Source of the DNA: JBHHUI01 sp965248775
GTDB lineage: Bacteria; Chloroflexota; Anaerolineae; Anaerolineales; JBHHUI01
Reading direction: 5' to 3'
DNA length: 64,000 nucleotides
Assembly (NCBI GenBank): GCA_965248775.1
Contig: OZ252150.1
Location: 2,108,001 to 2,172,000, forward strand
The notes beneath the pieces are model-generated. The model saw only the letters and a program-made list of their open reading frames with translations, was not told the origin of the DNA and made no database searches. Positions 26,463-36,345 of the stretch are shown one piece after another; positions within the stretch are counted from its first letter, which is position 1; the number at the start of each line of letters is the position of its first letter. A program made the position numbers and the translations under genes.

Positions 26463-26922
26463 GCAACCCGACGTGGGGGACGGGGTACGTGCTTCCGTCC
26501 AGTCCCCAACGTCTATCCAGAGGGGAAAATACCCGCGCCGCTTGCGGCACAGTGGTAATACTCGCGTTCCACGCTCACTTCGCCGGTCTCGCTCACCAGG
26601 CGCCTCTTGCGCTTTCATTTCGCTTTCATGCGCTCGCCGCACTCTGTGCACACAGGCCATTCGCGCTCAAGCTTCGCTGCACTCTCCTGCACCAGCTCTG
26701 TCGTCAGCGTGCGCTCGAATTCCTGCCCCACAACCAGTACCGCCTGCTCTATGTCGGCCAGTGTCACTTCGTCCGGTGCTTTGCGATTCGCCAGAAACTC
26801 GTCGATGAGCGCTTCCGCCTTGGACATCAAATTCGCCTTCAGTGCGTCGTTCTTGCAGGACACGGTTCCCTCCTCGGTCAGTCGATGTCCCGCAGTCTAT
26901 CTCCCCCGGCCAAAATTGTGAA

Positions 26923-28035
26923 ATGCACCTGATGCAATCTGCGAACGGGGAATTGGCAGACCCCCGGACCTACCGATTACCCCCAGAGTGGGATCAGCAT
27001 GCGGGCACCTGGCTCCAATGGCCTTACGAGCGGGATAGGGAAGGCTATCAGCTCAAATTGGAACGAACCTGGTTAATCATGGCGGATGTCTTGCATCAGC
27101 ACGAGAGTGTTTACATCATCGTCAACGACGAACGCCATTACGAATATGTCTCCCGCTCGCTCGACTGTTTTGGCATTGGACCGAAGAACGTCGAGCTTTT
27201 TATCATCCCAATGAACGATGTTTGGGCTCGTGACAATGGCCCTATCTTCGTAGTGAATGATGAAGGCGAGCTTGCGATTACAAATTGGGAATTCAATGGC
27301 TGGAGGCAGCGCTTCGAACACGAGCTGGATAATCAGGTCTCCACGCGGATCGGGGAAAAGATAGCTGTCCCTGTCTTCGATGCCCCAATGGTGCTCGAAG
27401 GAGGATCGTTGTCTGTAAACGGCTCGGGCACACTGCTGGCAACGCGGACATCAATTATCGACTCTTATCGCAATCCGGGCATAAGCCAAAGCGAAATTGA
27501 GAACACACTCAGCCAGTATTTGGGACTGACTCACTTTATTTGGCTCACAGGAGCAGGCCGTGGAGAATGCGAGAAATGGGGCGACGCGACCGATTCACAC
27601 ATCGACATCGTGGCGCGCTTTACGGACGAATCCACAGTAATCTAAAACTGGATCGACGACGAATCAGATCCGCGTTACGGCATGTTCGTCAAATCCCTTG
27701 CTGAATTGGAGGCTGCAACTACGGAAGTGGGCAAAGCGCTCACACTTGTATGTCTACCTCTACCAGCGAATGGCGTCCACGCCATTTCTCCTACAAGTCC
27801 CTGGCAGACATCAAAAATTACGGATGCAGCCTATAGTAACTACTACGTAGCCAACGGGCTTATATTGGTGCCAGTGATTGGTAACACGAACGACGATCGC
27901 GCGAAAAAGATTATCGGAGAACAATTCCCCGATCGTGAAGTTGTGGGGATCGACATCGTAACCCTGACAGAGGAGGGCGGCGCGATTGGTTGCGTTACAC
28001 AGTCGCAGCCGGACTCGCGGAGTAGCCGAAAATGA
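26923..28035 (+). pseudogene. aguA: Agmatine deiminase with in-frame TAA
   Basis: This peptidylarginine-deiminase-fold enzyme converts agmatine to N-carbamoylputrescine. The sequence shows YRLPPEWDQHAGTWLQWPYERD, IPMNDVWARDNGPIFVVN, NWEFNGW, APMVLEGGSLSVNGSGTLL, and the catalytic Cys in GAIGCVTQSQP. A TAA at 27643-27645 follows DESTVI; the frame continues without shift as NWIDDESDPRYGMFVKSLAELE. I start it at ATG 26923 because upstream sequence belongs to the ISKra4 remnant. Without read-through the product would lack its nucleophile. Its stop overlaps the next gene's start. Confidence 0.87.
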
Positions 28036-28925
28036 ACGAAATCTTCAATGTTGGCTTGATACAAATGTCGTGCGGCGAGAACGTCAGAGATAATTTAGAA
28101 AAGGCGATTGAAAAAACAAGAGTGGCGGCCGAGAAAGGCGCGCAGATCATTTGTTTGCAAGAGTTATTCAAGTCTCGCTATTTTTGCCAGGTTGCCGACG
28201 AGCAGTTTTTCAGCTTGGCCGAGTTGATCGACGAAGATAACCACACCGTAAACTTGTTCTGTGATTTGGCCAAAGAATTGGACGTCGTGCTCATCGTGCC
28301 CTTGTTCGAAAAGCGAGCCGCTGGGATTTATCACAATGCATTGGTTGTGATTGATGCCGACGGACGCTATCTGGGTAAATATTGAAAGATGCATATCCCA
28401 GAGGACCCTCAGTATTATGAGAAGTTTTACTTTACGCCCGGAGATTTGGGGTACAAAGTCTTCAAGACCAAGTATGCGAAGCTTGGTGTTTTAATATGCT
28501 GGGATCAATGGTACCCAGAAGCAGCCCGCTTGACCGCCCTGCGCGGAGCTGAAATTATTTTCTACCCTACGGCGATTGGCTACACATCCGATCAAAAAAG
28601 TGCCGATGATATCGCTTATGCCGATTCATGGAATCTGGTGCAACGCGGACATGCAATCGCCAATGCCTGCTATGTTGCTTCTGTGAACCGCGTCGGGTTC
28701 GAGCCATCACCGGAAAGTGAGAAGGGCATCGAGTTTTGGGGTTCGAGTTTTGTTTCCGACCCTCTGGGGCAAATTGTAGCCGAGGCGTCAGAAGATCAAG
28801 AAGAAATCTTGGTCTGCCCGGTCGATCGATCCGCGGTGGAAGAGATACGCAATAAGATAGCCTTCCCTTTTCGTGATCGCAGAGTCGATAGTTATGCAGA
28901 GATAACCGAGCTCTATCTCGAATGA
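28032..28925 (+). pseudogene. aguB: N-carbamoylputrescine amidase with in-frame TGA
   Basis: This nitrilase-superfamily enzyme completes putrescine formation from agmatine by hydrolysing N-carbamoylputrescine. The catalytic Glu is in IICLQELFKSRYFCQ, the Lys region in GKY-KMHIPEDPQYYEKFYFTPGD and the Cys in GVLICWDQWYPEAARL. A TGA at 28383-28385 replaces the Arg usual in YRKMHIP, a single CGA-to-TGA change; the frame goes on to the normal C-terminus (DRRVDSYAEITELYLE). ATGA overlap with aguA indicates an operon. Both genes of this two-step pathway are thus interrupted. Confidence 0.9.
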
Positions 28926-29293
28926 TGATAAAATCTGCCAGTTCCAGACTCAGGGTAAAGCATGAGGATATAATCAGTAAGTCACGAAAGCTTCCTCTAG
29001 ATTTGCAATCCAGGGGCGAATCGGGGAGATTACCCCGTGAAGTCCACGGGACTGTGCAAATCCCCCTGAGCGACGCTGTCCTCGGCGAAATCCATGCCAG
29101 CGCAGATTATCGCCTCAGTTTGGCTCCAGTCATTGTCAAGCGTATACTCATGGCCGCTGTAGCGTTCGCCGGAAAATACTAAGCAAATGAAGTTGTTCGA
29201 CCTTTCACGAAGAGAGACAAGGCCTCCGAGTTGTTCATTGAGGCAGCGTGTTTGTAGTTCCCCAGAATTAAACTATTTAGGAAGAGGAAATCA
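28926..29293 (+). other. Leader region of prpE with a structured GC-rich hairpin
   Basis: No gene is seen. At about 29023-29068 GGGGAGATT pairs with AAATCCCC and encloses CCCGTG...CACGGG. The element sits 230 bp before the prpE start and could be a regulatory leader. It does not match a riboswitch class I can name. AGGAAGAGG at 29279-29287 is the ribosome binding site of the next gene. Confidence 0.4.
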
Positions 29294-31192
29294 ATGTCAA
29301 ACCTCTATGACGAAATCTACACGCAGTCCCTAAACGATCCGGAGACATTCTGGGCGCAAGCTGCAGAGGATGTCCACTGGTACAAGAAATGGGACAAAGT
29401 TTTCGACGATTCGCGTCCCCCTTTCTATCGTTGGTTTACCGGCGGTATCGTGAATACCTGCTACAACGCACTCGACTTGCATGTGGAGAACGGCCGCGCG
29501 GAGCAACTCGCCCTCGTCTACGATAGCCCGGTTACAGATACGGTGAAGACCTTCACCTATCGCGAACTGCGGGACGAAGTTGCGCGTTTTGCAGGGGTGC
29601 TCGCCGGTCAGGGCGTCGAAAAGGGCGACCGTGTGATCATCTATATGCCCATGGTTCCCGAAGCAGTGATTGCCATGCTGGCCTGCGCTCGCATCGGCGC
29701 AGTCCACTCAGTTGTCTTTGGCGGCTTTGCTTCAAACGAGCTTGCTATTCGCATCGACGATTCGAAACCCAAACTGATCCTTTCTGCTTCCTGCGGTATT
29801 GAGGTAGAGCGCATCATTGCCTACAAACCGCTACTCGATAAAGCCATCGAGCTCGCCACCTGGAAGCCGGAACATTGCATCATTCTGCAACGACCGCAAG
29901 AACAGGCCACTTTGGTCGCAGGGCGCGATCTCGATTGGTCGGAACTGATGGCAAGCGCCGAGGCGGTTGACTGTGTGCCCGTCGCAGCCACCGACCCACT
30001 CTACATTCTCTACACATCCGGCACGACCGGCGTGCCCAAAGGCGTCGTGCGCGACAACGGCGGGCACCTGGTCGCCCTCAAGTGGAGCATGAAAAATGTT
30101 TACGACGTCGAGCCTGGCGAGGTGTACTGGGCCGCTTCAGACGTGGGTTGGATTGTGGGCCATTCTTACATTGTTTATGCACCGCTCTTCCACGGCTGCA
30201 CGACCATCTTATACGAAGGCAAACCGGTCGGCACGCCGGACCCGGGCGCGTTTTGGCGCGTCATCTCGGAACACGGTGTCCATGTTTTGTTTACCGCGCC
30301 CACCGCATTCCGCGCCATCAAGCGCGAAGACCCCCAGGGCGAGCTTATTGGCAAATATGACCTGAGCCGTTATCGCATGCTCTTTCTGGCAGGCGAGCGT
30401 TGCGATCCGGACACATTATTTTGGGCGCAGGAGCATCTGAATGTTCCCGTCATTGATCATTGGTGGCAAACGGAATCCGGCTGGCCGATTGGCTCAAACT
30501 CTGTCGGTATCGAAATGTTGCCGATTAAACCAGGCTCGTGCACAAAACCAGTTCCGGGTTACGACATTCGCGTGTTGGATGAAGAGGGCGTGGAGGTCGA
30601 GGCCAACAAAATTGGGAGCATCGTCATCAAGTTGCCAATGCCGCCCGGCTGTCTGCCGACGTTGTGGAACAACGATGATGGTTACCAGCAAGCTTATCTA
30701 AGCGCGTTTCCAGGCTACTATTTGACGGCAGATGCCGGCTTTAAAGACAATGACGGTTATCTTTCGATCATGAGCCGCACGGATGACATCATAAATGTGG
30801 CTGGACATCGACTATCAACTGGCGGGATGGAAGAAGTACTGGCTGCGCACGTCGACGTGGCCGAATGTGCGGTCCTGGGTGTGGCGGACGCACTCAAAGG
30901 AGCGGTTCCCCTGGGCATGGTCGTGCTCAATGCCGGCGTTACGCGGGATGTTGCCGACATCGTCCAGGAACTTATCAAGAGCGTGCGTGAAACAATCGGG
31001 CCGGTGGCTGCCTTCAAGACAGCGACTGTCGTGAAGCGATTGCCCAAGACACGCTCCGGCAAGATATTGCGCGGCACAATGAAGAAGATCGCTGATGGCG
31101 AGGAATATCGAATGCCGGCCACCATCGACGATCCTGTGATCCTTGAAGAAATAGCAGCCTCTTTGATGAGCCTTGGCTATCCGCGCAATTAA
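29294..31192 (+). CDS. prpE: Propionyl-CoA synthetase / acyl-CoA synthetase
   Basis: The intact 632-residue enzyme activates a short-chain acid (propionate or acetate) to its CoA thioester through an acyl-AMP. The N-terminus (ETFWAQAAEDVHWYKKWDKVFD) is the ACS/PrpE-specific extension. The ATP-binding loop is LYILYTSGTTGVPKGVVRDNGGH, followed by YWAASDVGWIVGHSYIVYAPL, DHWWQTESGWPI, DDIINVAGHRLSTGGMEE, and the acetylatable Lys in PKTRSGKILRGTM. DNGGH and the spacing favour PrpE over acetyl-CoA synthetase. AGGAAGAGG precedes the ATG. One of the few undamaged catabolic genes here. Confidence 0.9.
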   Translation: MSNLYDEIYTQSLNDPETFWAQAAEDVHWYKKWDKVFDDSRPPFYRWFTGGIVNTCYNALDLHVENGRAEQLALVYDSPVTDTVKTFTYRELRDEVARFAGVLAGQGVEKGDRVIIYMPMVPEAVIAMLACARIGAVHSVVFGGFASNELAIRIDDSKPKLILSASCGIEVERIIAYKPLLDKAIELATWKPEHCIILQRPQEQATLVAGRDLDWSELMASAEAVDCVPVAATDPLYILYTSGTTGVPKGVVRDNGGHLVALKWSMKNVYDVEPGEVYWAASDVGWIVGHSYIVYAPLFHGCTTILYEGKPVGTPDPGAFWRVISEHGVHVLFTAPTAFRAIKREDPQGELIGKYDLSRYRMLFLAGERCDPDTLFWAQEHLNVPVIDHWWQTESGWPIGSNSVGIEMLPIKPGSCTKPVPGYDIRVLDEEGVEVEANKIGSIVIKLPMPPGCLPTLWNNDDGYQQAYLSAFPGYYLTADAGFKDNDGYLSIMSRTDDIINVAGHRLSTGGMEEVLAAHVDVAECAVLGVADALKGAVPLGMVVLNAGVTRDVADIVQELIKSVRETIGPVAAFKTATVVKRLPKTRSGKILRGTMKKIADGEEYRMPATIDDPVILEEIAASLMSLGYPRN

Positions 31193-31289
31193 GCCCGCTA
31201 TGGACTTCTAATAGTAAATGGAACGAAGGAACACCAGGAATATCATAGGAGATGGGATATCAAGCATCAGCTAACAGATTGGATACTAT

Positions 31290-32768
31290 CTCGAGTGTTG
31301 TGATTTGAGTGATCTTAGGGCATATTCGGCAGATGCAACTTCCCATCGTAAAACCGGCTCCCATCGTATCAGAGCACAGCGCCAGCTTTCGCGGGGTGTT
31401 TGAAAACCGCTGTCAGTTCCGGCATTTCGAGAATTATCTAACCGGACTGATTGTGTTGAAGAACAAGTCGATGGCGAACATGACGCGCTGCCTGTTGGAT
31501 AGCGCTGACAAGACCAACCTGTCGCGCTTCTTGTCGGAAGCGAACTGGGATGCCGCGGAACTGAACCAGGATCGCATTGCATACTTATTCCAGCAAACCA
31601 AGCGTCAGCGCCAGGGCGCCCGCAAATCGATGCTGGCCATCGATGATACTTTGTGCGAGCACGTCGGCAGTCTGTTCGAATACATTGACCAACATTACAA
31701 CCACGGCAACCACATGTATCCGCTAGCGCACAATCTGGTCACCGGCCACTACATCAGCGGCGCGGTTCGCTTTCCGGCCGACTGGCGACTGTACCGGCGC
31801 TACGAAGAAGTCACCGACTGGGAAGCGTTCGTCAAGAAACTGTTGCCCGACGCTACGATCCCGAAAACCAAGAAGGAGCGTAATCGCTTCAAACGTCAAG
31901 TCGCACCCACCTTGCTGGCCGACCCAGAGTTCCGGGCTCTGGACGAATCTTTTCAGACCAAGATTTCGCTGGCGGCTGAACTGGTCAAGGCGGCGCTGGC
32001 GCACGATTTGCCCTTTGAAACGGTGCTGTTCGACGCCTGGTACCTGGCACCCGAATTGCTCGAAGTTCTCAGTGCGCATGGCAAGCACTGGATCAGCCTG
32101 CTGAAAAACAACCGCAACCTTATCACCAACAGCTTTGTGCTCCAGGATGCTTCCGGCGAACGCATGCGCTTTGATGGTCCGCACATCAAGGTGCAGGACC
32201 TAGTGCCGCTTATCCCACCTTCCGCTTTCAAACCGATGCAAGTGGGCGTGCAGACCTACTACTGCTTCAGCAAGAATGTACGCATCCCGACTTTGGGGAA
32301 GGTACGGCTGGTCATCAGCTTTGCCAAGCCTGATTTAACCGGCACCTATGCCGTGCTGGTCAGCAGCCATCTCAGTTGGGATGCCAAGAAGATCATCGCA
32401 ACCTATCTGCTCCGTTGGCCGATTGAGACCTTTTATCAAGACGCCAAACAGAACCTGGGGCTCCACGAATATCGCATGCGCTCGGCCGCCGCCATTCATA
32501 AGCACTGGTCACTGGTCTTCGTGGCCTATTCGTTCCTGCACCTGCACTGTTTGCCCACATCGCGTCGTGACAAGGTCTGCGCGCCCATCCAATCCATCGG
32601 GCAGGTTATTCGCCAACAAAGCCAGCAGCTAATCGAAGCATTGATCTTGCAGGCTCACGGCTCTCTGTCTGACGGTACTGACGAGCAACAAGTCTTCTCG
32701 TACTTATTCGCCAAGCAGGCTTACTCTTTGGCTGCTTGAGCCTTTTCACTCAAATCACAACACTCGAG
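31290..32768 (+). mobile_element. IS701-like (DDE_5) element, copy A
   Basis: The terminal repeats are perfect for more than 20 bp, beginning CTCGAGTGTTGTGATTTGAG. A 7-bp duplication ATACTAT flanks it (31283-31289, 32769-32775). Copy B is at 54301-55771 and a lone end lies at 36034-36056. Confidence 0.94.
31333..32739 (+). CDS. IS701-like transposase, intact copy
   Basis: The protein shows MLAIDDTLCEHVG (first Asp), TVLFDAWYLAPELL (second Asp) and YLLRWPIETFYQDAKQNLGLHEYRMRS (Glu). I place the start at ATG 31333 (MQLPIVKPAPIVSEHS); a GTG 24 bp earlier is an alternative. Copy B is identical apart from an 8-bp loss and a few bases, so this one can act for both. Confidence 0.9.
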   Translation: MQLPIVKPAPIVSEHSASFRGVFENRCQFRHFENYLTGLIVLKNKSMANMTRCLLDSADKTNLSRFLSEANWDAAELNQDRIAYLFQQTKRQRQGARKSMLAIDDTLCEHVGSLFEYIDQHYNHGNHMYPLAHNLVTGHYISGAVRFPADWRLYRRYEEVTDWEAFVKKLLPDATIPKTKKERNRFKRQVAPTLLADPEFRALDESFQTKISLAAELVKAALAHDLPFETVLFDAWYLAPELLEVLSAHGKHWISLLKNNRNLITNSFVLQDASGERMRFDGPHIKVQDLVPLIPPSAFKPMQVGVQTYYCFSKNVRIPTLGKVRLVISFAKPDLTGTYAVLVSSHLSWDAKKIIATYLLRWPIETFYQDAKQNLGLHEYRMRSAAAIHKHWSLVFVAYSFLHLHCLPTSRRDKVCAPIQSIGQVIRQQSQQLIEALILQAHGSLSDGTDEQQVFSYLFAKQAYSLAA

Positions 32769-32939
32769 ATACTATTAATTTTAAGCTCTCTCTTCTTCCG
32801 TGCATCGAGTTTACGAAATCGGGATACTTTGACATTCATTGGTAGTTTCGCCTTCTTAATTGCCTGTTTCATTTTTCTGATACCGCTGGTTAGGAAAAGT
32901 TAAAAAGCGGATGATGATAGAAAGTAGGTTGGGAGCCGA

Positions 32940-34028
32940 TCAGACTGGTGAGTCTATGATCTCCGGGTGAGCGAACAACGCTGGTTCACCTCCGGTGTGT
33001 AGGAATACGACCGTGTCGTCTTTGCCTATACGCCTCGACTGGATTTCTCCGATCAGCCCGGCCATGCCTTTTCCGGTATAGGTCGGATCGAAGAACAACC
33101 CTTCAGTGCGCGCCACAAGACGGATTGCCTCAACGCCTTCTAGCGTGGGAATCCCGTACCCAGCACCGAGGAAATCCCCAAGCACGCGAATATCGTCCGG
33201 AGAGACTTCAACGGGATGTCCGGCAAGTTCACCCGCCTCACCTGCAATGCGCTCAATTCGTTCTCGGCACTCAATCACTTCGCGACTGACTGTGATGCCG
33301 AGCACACGATAAGACGCATCGTAGATTCTCGCCCCGGCGAGCAGACCGGCCTGCGTGCCGCATGATCCTGTTGCCAGCGCAACCCATGTGGCAGACACAC
33401 CCATCTCTGTCAGCTGCGCTTCCAGTTCACGCACACACTCGACGTAGCCCAAAGCACCGAGCCCGGACGCACCCCCGCGCGGGATAAGATAAGGATGCCG
33501 GCCAGCCTCGCGCAATTCTGCAGCAACCTCTTCAATTTTTCTGTCTACGAGCTCTCGCTCGGAGCTATTGGTAAAGTACAACTCAACGTCGAGCAGCGCG
33601 TTCAACAAGAGATTCCCCTGGTACTCGTCTGGGCGCGAGCCATGCAGTACCGCAACGGTCTGTATCCCCACGACGCGTGCAGCCGCAGCCGTCGCGCGCA
33701 CGTGGTTCGACTGCGGGCCGCCTGCGGTCACAATGACGTCTGCCTCCTGTGCGAGCGCGTCCGCCAAATAGTATTCCAGCACACGCACCTTGTTGCCACC
33801 GAAGCCAAAGCCAGTCATATCGTCACGCTTAATGAGAATGCGCGGGCCATTTAGTGCTGCTGAGAGGCGTCGTGCTTCGATGATGGGAGTTGGAAAGATT
33901 CCCAGAGGATAGCGGGGGGACATAGGAGCTGCTGAGTACAAGGGCGGGGCAGTCTCAATTTCCATCGAATTTTGCGCCTTAGTCAGATTGTGATTTTTCA
34001 GACGGAAATGCTCTGGGAGTTTATTCAA
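32940..34028 (-). CDS. PLP-dependent D-cysteine desulfhydrase / ACC-deaminase family enzyme
   Basis: The protein is a fold-type II PLP enzyme. PRYPLGIFPTPIIEARRLSAAL and LIKRDDMTGFGFGGNKVRVLEYYLADAL give the family signature, with the Schiff-base Lys in GGNKVR; AGGPQSNHVRATAAAARVVG follows, GSCGTQAGLLAG binds phosphate, and PTYTGKGMAGLI lies near the end. These enzymes degrade D-cysteine to pyruvate, sulfide and ammonia or deaminate aminocyclopropane carboxylate; motifs favour the DcyD-like group but do not settle it. The gene overlaps the upstream FIST gene by 8 bp. Confidence 0.85.
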   Translation of the reverse strand: MNKLPEHFRLKNHNLTKAQNSMEIETAPPLYSAAPMSPRYPLGIFPTPIIEARRLSAALNGPRILIKRDDMTGFGFGGNKVRVLEYYLADALAQEADVIVTAGGPQSNHVRATAAAARVVGIQTVAVLHGSRPDEYQGNLLLNALLDVELYFTNSSERELVDRKIEEVAAELREAGRHPYLIPRGGASGLGALGYVECVRELEAQLTEMGVSATWVALATGSCGTQAGLLAGARIYDASYRVLGITVSREVIECRERIERIAGEAGELAGHPVEVSPDDIRVLGDFLGAGYGIPTLEGVEAIRLVARTEGLFFDPTYTGKGMAGLIGEIQSRRIGKDDTVVFLHTGGEPALFAHPEIIDSPV

Positions 34029-35211
34029 TCACGATCGGACGAATCAACGCCAGGCTCGCTGTGTGGCCATGCAGGAAGTTCTCACCCGCAACTGGACCGA
34101 TTTCACCGGCGCAGAAAAACCCAGCCAATTCGACGACGCCTAGAATAGCCTGAATGGTCGAGATGTCACCGTTCGGATGGTCATACAAGCGCGTGCCACG
34201 ACCGTTGCACGAGAATAGAAATGCGCCCACCGGTGGGTCAGAAAAGGCTTGCGTCGCGAGCAGCAGTTCGAGGTCCTCCTGAGCAGTCTCCGCGTCGCGC
34301 ACGTGCAATTGCACGTGTTCACCCGCATGGATAATGTCGTTCACCGCGACTGCGCCGGTCTCTTGGCTAGCACCGACGAGTGTGCGGATCAAATAATCAC
34401 CGCGGCCCAGGTCTTCATCGCCGCGATCGATTGCCCGGCCTAGGTGTAGCCCTTTGTCCAGCAAGGCCTGATCTTCAGATGGCAGGCTTGCGATGATCTG
34501 CTGGATGCGCTGCAGTGATGGTTCGCCCTCCATGGAGTGAATAACGTTCTCGCGGGCTTCGGTGACTGTGACTGGGTCGCCGATGGGACGGCAGCCCTGG
34601 GACACGATGACTTCTACATCCAGAGCACCCGAGAAAGCCAGACCAACTGCGCCGCCGTTCAATATTTGATCGTTCAGGAGGAGCGCATTACCCTGTGGGC
34701 GCTGCGCACCGCTCGCCACGCCTCCAACGACAGGAACATTACGAACGTATTCATTGAAGGTCGTCAGAACTTTATCCATCGGCGTCGAAAACGGATCGGC
34801 CAGCAACACAACCAGCTTTGTGGCCTCCGTCGCCCCTATCTTTTCGCGGAATTGCACCGGCTCGTCGAGAATGTCGCTCCATTCCGCTGGATGAATTGCA
34901 AACGGCGCAAGTTCGACTGCCGGCATCCGGGCGGCGACGAGGGTGATGGCGGGTGATTGTTCGATCTCCCGCTCGCGCCCAATCACACCATCCGCGCTGC
35001 AGCCCAGCAAAACGCTCGGATCGAGCGCCGCGCGCAGCCGATCCGAGAGCAAGACAGCGCTTTGGGTGTAATGCGGAGAGACAAAGACCAGGGCGAAATC
35101 AATGCTGCGCCCGTCCATCTGTGCGCCAACTTGTGCGACCAGATCAGCGACAGCGGCCTCGGCATCTGCTAGGGTCGTCGTCGCGGAAGCGAAGTGCATT
35201 GAGTCGTTCAT
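34021..35211 (-). CDS. FIST-domain protein
   Basis: The 396 residues consist of a FIST N domain (about residues 30-225, with ALVFVSPHY, LLGCSADGVIG, VVGGVASG) and a FIST C domain (to the end, with FSCNGRGTRLY and GFFCAGEIGPVAGENFLHGHTASLALI). FIST modules are thought to sense small ligands, perhaps amino acids, and usually sit with signalling proteins. Here the protein stands alone, with no signal peptide, and overlaps the desulfhydrase gene, so the pair is likely cotranscribed and may respond to amino acids. Confidence 0.88.
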   Translation of the reverse strand: MNDSMHFASATTTLADAEAAVADLVAQVGAQMDGRSIDFALVFVSPHYTQSAVLLSDRLRAALDPSVLLGCSADGVIGREREIEQSPAITLVAARMPAVELAPFAIHPAEWSDILDEPVQFREKIGATEATKLVVLLADPFSTPMDKVLTTFNEYVRNVPVVGGVASGAQRPQGNALLLNDQILNGGAVGLAFSGALDVEVIVSQGCRPIGDPVTVTEARENVIHSMEGEPSLQRIQQIIASLPSEDQALLDKGLHLGRAIDRGDEDLGRGDYLIRTLVGASQETGAVAVNDIIHAGEHVQLHVRDAETAQEDLELLLATQAFSDPPVGAFLFSCNGRGTRLYDHPNGDISTIQAILGVVELAGFFCAGEIGPVAGENFLHGHTASLALIRPIVIE

Positions 35212-35253
35212 AAGTGCTGTTCCTATTCTACCGGGAAATAATCGGCCAATAAA

Positions 35254-35385
35254 CTATAACCGCCATCCACAACCGCCATCCACGAGAATCGTCAGGCCGA
35301 TGATCATGCTGGCTGCCTCCGAGCAGAGGGACGAGACGACGCGCACCACATCCTCGGCTGCGACAAGCCGGCGCGCTGGACTGCG
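35254..35385 (-). pseudogene. Short-chain dehydrogenase, C-terminal remnant
   Basis: The minus strand gives AARLVAAEDVVRVVSSLCSEAASMIIGLTILVDGG, the last helix and strand of an SDR oxidoreductase. A 13-bp tandem duplication (GTGGATGGCGGTT) scrambles the very end. No Rossmann part precedes it. Confidence 0.6.
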
Positions 35386-35510
35386 ACGGCCACGCAGCGC
35401 CCCAGTCTGTCGCGCCGGATTCCATCAGTGGTATTTGAGCGCCCACGTAGAGGGGACAAACGCTGTGGTCGCCAGCAACGGGCGCGCAATTGGTAAAAGA
35501 AGGCACTCAT

Positions 35511-35714
35511 TTAACCCGCATCGGCGGGTTTAAAGCCTGGACAATGGATCACCGGCAACGGCGGATACTTGGAAAAAGCCGGGTTGCTCTTATGCAGACC
35601 GCACATCAGAAATTGCGATCCCTTCGAGCTCTGGATAAGGCGGACGTGCTCACACGAGGCGCACAAACCAGCGCTTGGGTTTATCACAGGCCTCTTTTTG
35701 GAAGGGGACGCCAC
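35511..35714 (-). CDS. Small conserved four-cysteine protein
   Basis: This 67-residue protein contains GLCASCEHVRLIQSSKGSQFLMCGL and FSKYPPLPVIHCPGF, a CxxC...C...C pattern that I know as a widespread small uncharacterised protein, probably metal-binding. The part from NPSAGLCASC on is conserved, so translation may begin closer to it. It stands alone between gene remnants, with no damage. Confidence 0.65.
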   Translation of the reverse strand: MASPSKKRPVINPSAGLCASCEHVRLIQSSKGSQFLMCGLHKSNPAFSKYPPLPVIHCPGFKPADAG

Positions 35715-35814
35715 TTAACTTTAGCTCCGTAGATCGCTAAAATCGCAGTTTAGTCTCTTGTAGGCGCTGAATAACGGCCGTAAGAATCTAAACTTCGCAC
35801 CTTTTTATTATGCA

Positions 35815-36017
35815 CTAATTCTGGCCGGCGTGCAGCATTGTCTGCAAGTTTTCCATCGAGATCGAAGGCGGAAGGTCACAACCACTCGTGAAAATGAAGC
35901 CGCCAGCGGCGGCGGCGAGTTCGATGCAGGTTTCGCTAACGGCCGCAGCTTCATCCGCGCTGGCCTGAACTAAAATCGCGAGCTGGGCGTGCGTGGCAGC
36001 AAGCCGGCAGCACCGTG
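35815..36017 (-). pseudogene. Uroporphyrinogen decarboxylase-family protein, C-terminal remnant
   Basis: The minus strand reads AQLAILVQASADEAAAVSETCIELAAAAGGFIFTSGCDLPPSISMENLQTML and stops. GGFIFTSGCDLPP is the C-terminal block of URO-D and corrinoid methyltransferase relatives. The 5' part is missing; an orphan IS end follows at 36034. Confidence 0.65.
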
Positions 36018-36033
36018 ATCTTCAATAACCCAT

Positions 36034-36056
36034 TTCACTCAGATCACAACACTCGA
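36034..36056. mobile_element. Orphan terminal repeat of the IS701-like element
   Basis: TCACTCAGATCACAACACTC plus GAG is the right end of the element at 31290-32768 with one base different (CAGATC for CAAATC). No other part of the element is nearby, so a deletion took the rest. Confidence 0.75.
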
Positions 36057-36210
36057 GTAATTGTTTTGATTTTGCTCGCTATTCCTGTAACCGCGCCGTG
36101 GCGGTGGGGAGGCAGACCCTACCAGCTCGCGACGGCATTTGGACCCGCATCGGTCATTCGACAACTCTTTCTGACCCCACAAGAATGCGTGCACTATCAA
36201 GCCCTATGTA

Positions 36211-36345
36211 TTATTCCCGCTCCTCCAAATACTTATCTAGCATGGCGTTGAACCGCTCCGGATACTCCCAGAACATCATGTGTCCACCTAGAAATTCGGA
36301 TTTGGCGTTTGGCAGGATGATTTGATTGCCGCGCAGGCCGAAGGC
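36211..36345 (-). pseudogene. Alpha/beta hydrolase, C-terminal remnant
   Basis: The minus strand reads NQIILPNAKSEFLGGHMMFWEYPERFNAMLDKYLEERE and stops at 36211. GGHMMFWEYPERFNAMLDKYL is the end of an alpha/beta hydrolase with the catalytic His. Nothing of the nucleophile half remains. Confidence 0.6.

Larger units (their letters stand above)
26081..26863 (-). pseudogene. ISKra4-family transposase, N-terminal remnant
   Basis: From ATG 26863 the protein reads MSCKNDALKANLMSKAEALIDEFLANRKAPDEVTLADIEQ, then VCTECGERMKAK with the first zinc pair. After a frame change come REYYHCAACG-like and IFPL residues, and after inserts MVWLSGLLPYDQAVQVFARIGRCDIPATSIWRQAQRHGERMQRYEAE. After the 81-bp insert at 26101 it continues as DGGMVN and is then cut by the right end of IS3 copy B. 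Micro-inserts at 26101 and 26435 lie in it. It stands directly before aguA and may have displaced that gene's promoter. Confidence 0.72.

Noticed and set aside
24476..28385. UGA read as a sense codon
   Set aside because: Intact genes in the window end in TGA, and in-frame TAA and TAG lesions occur as well. The TGA codons stand for different amino acids (Trp, Arg).
29023..29110. Cobalamin riboswitch
   Set aside because: Only short fragments match, in the wrong order, and the B12 box is not recognisable.
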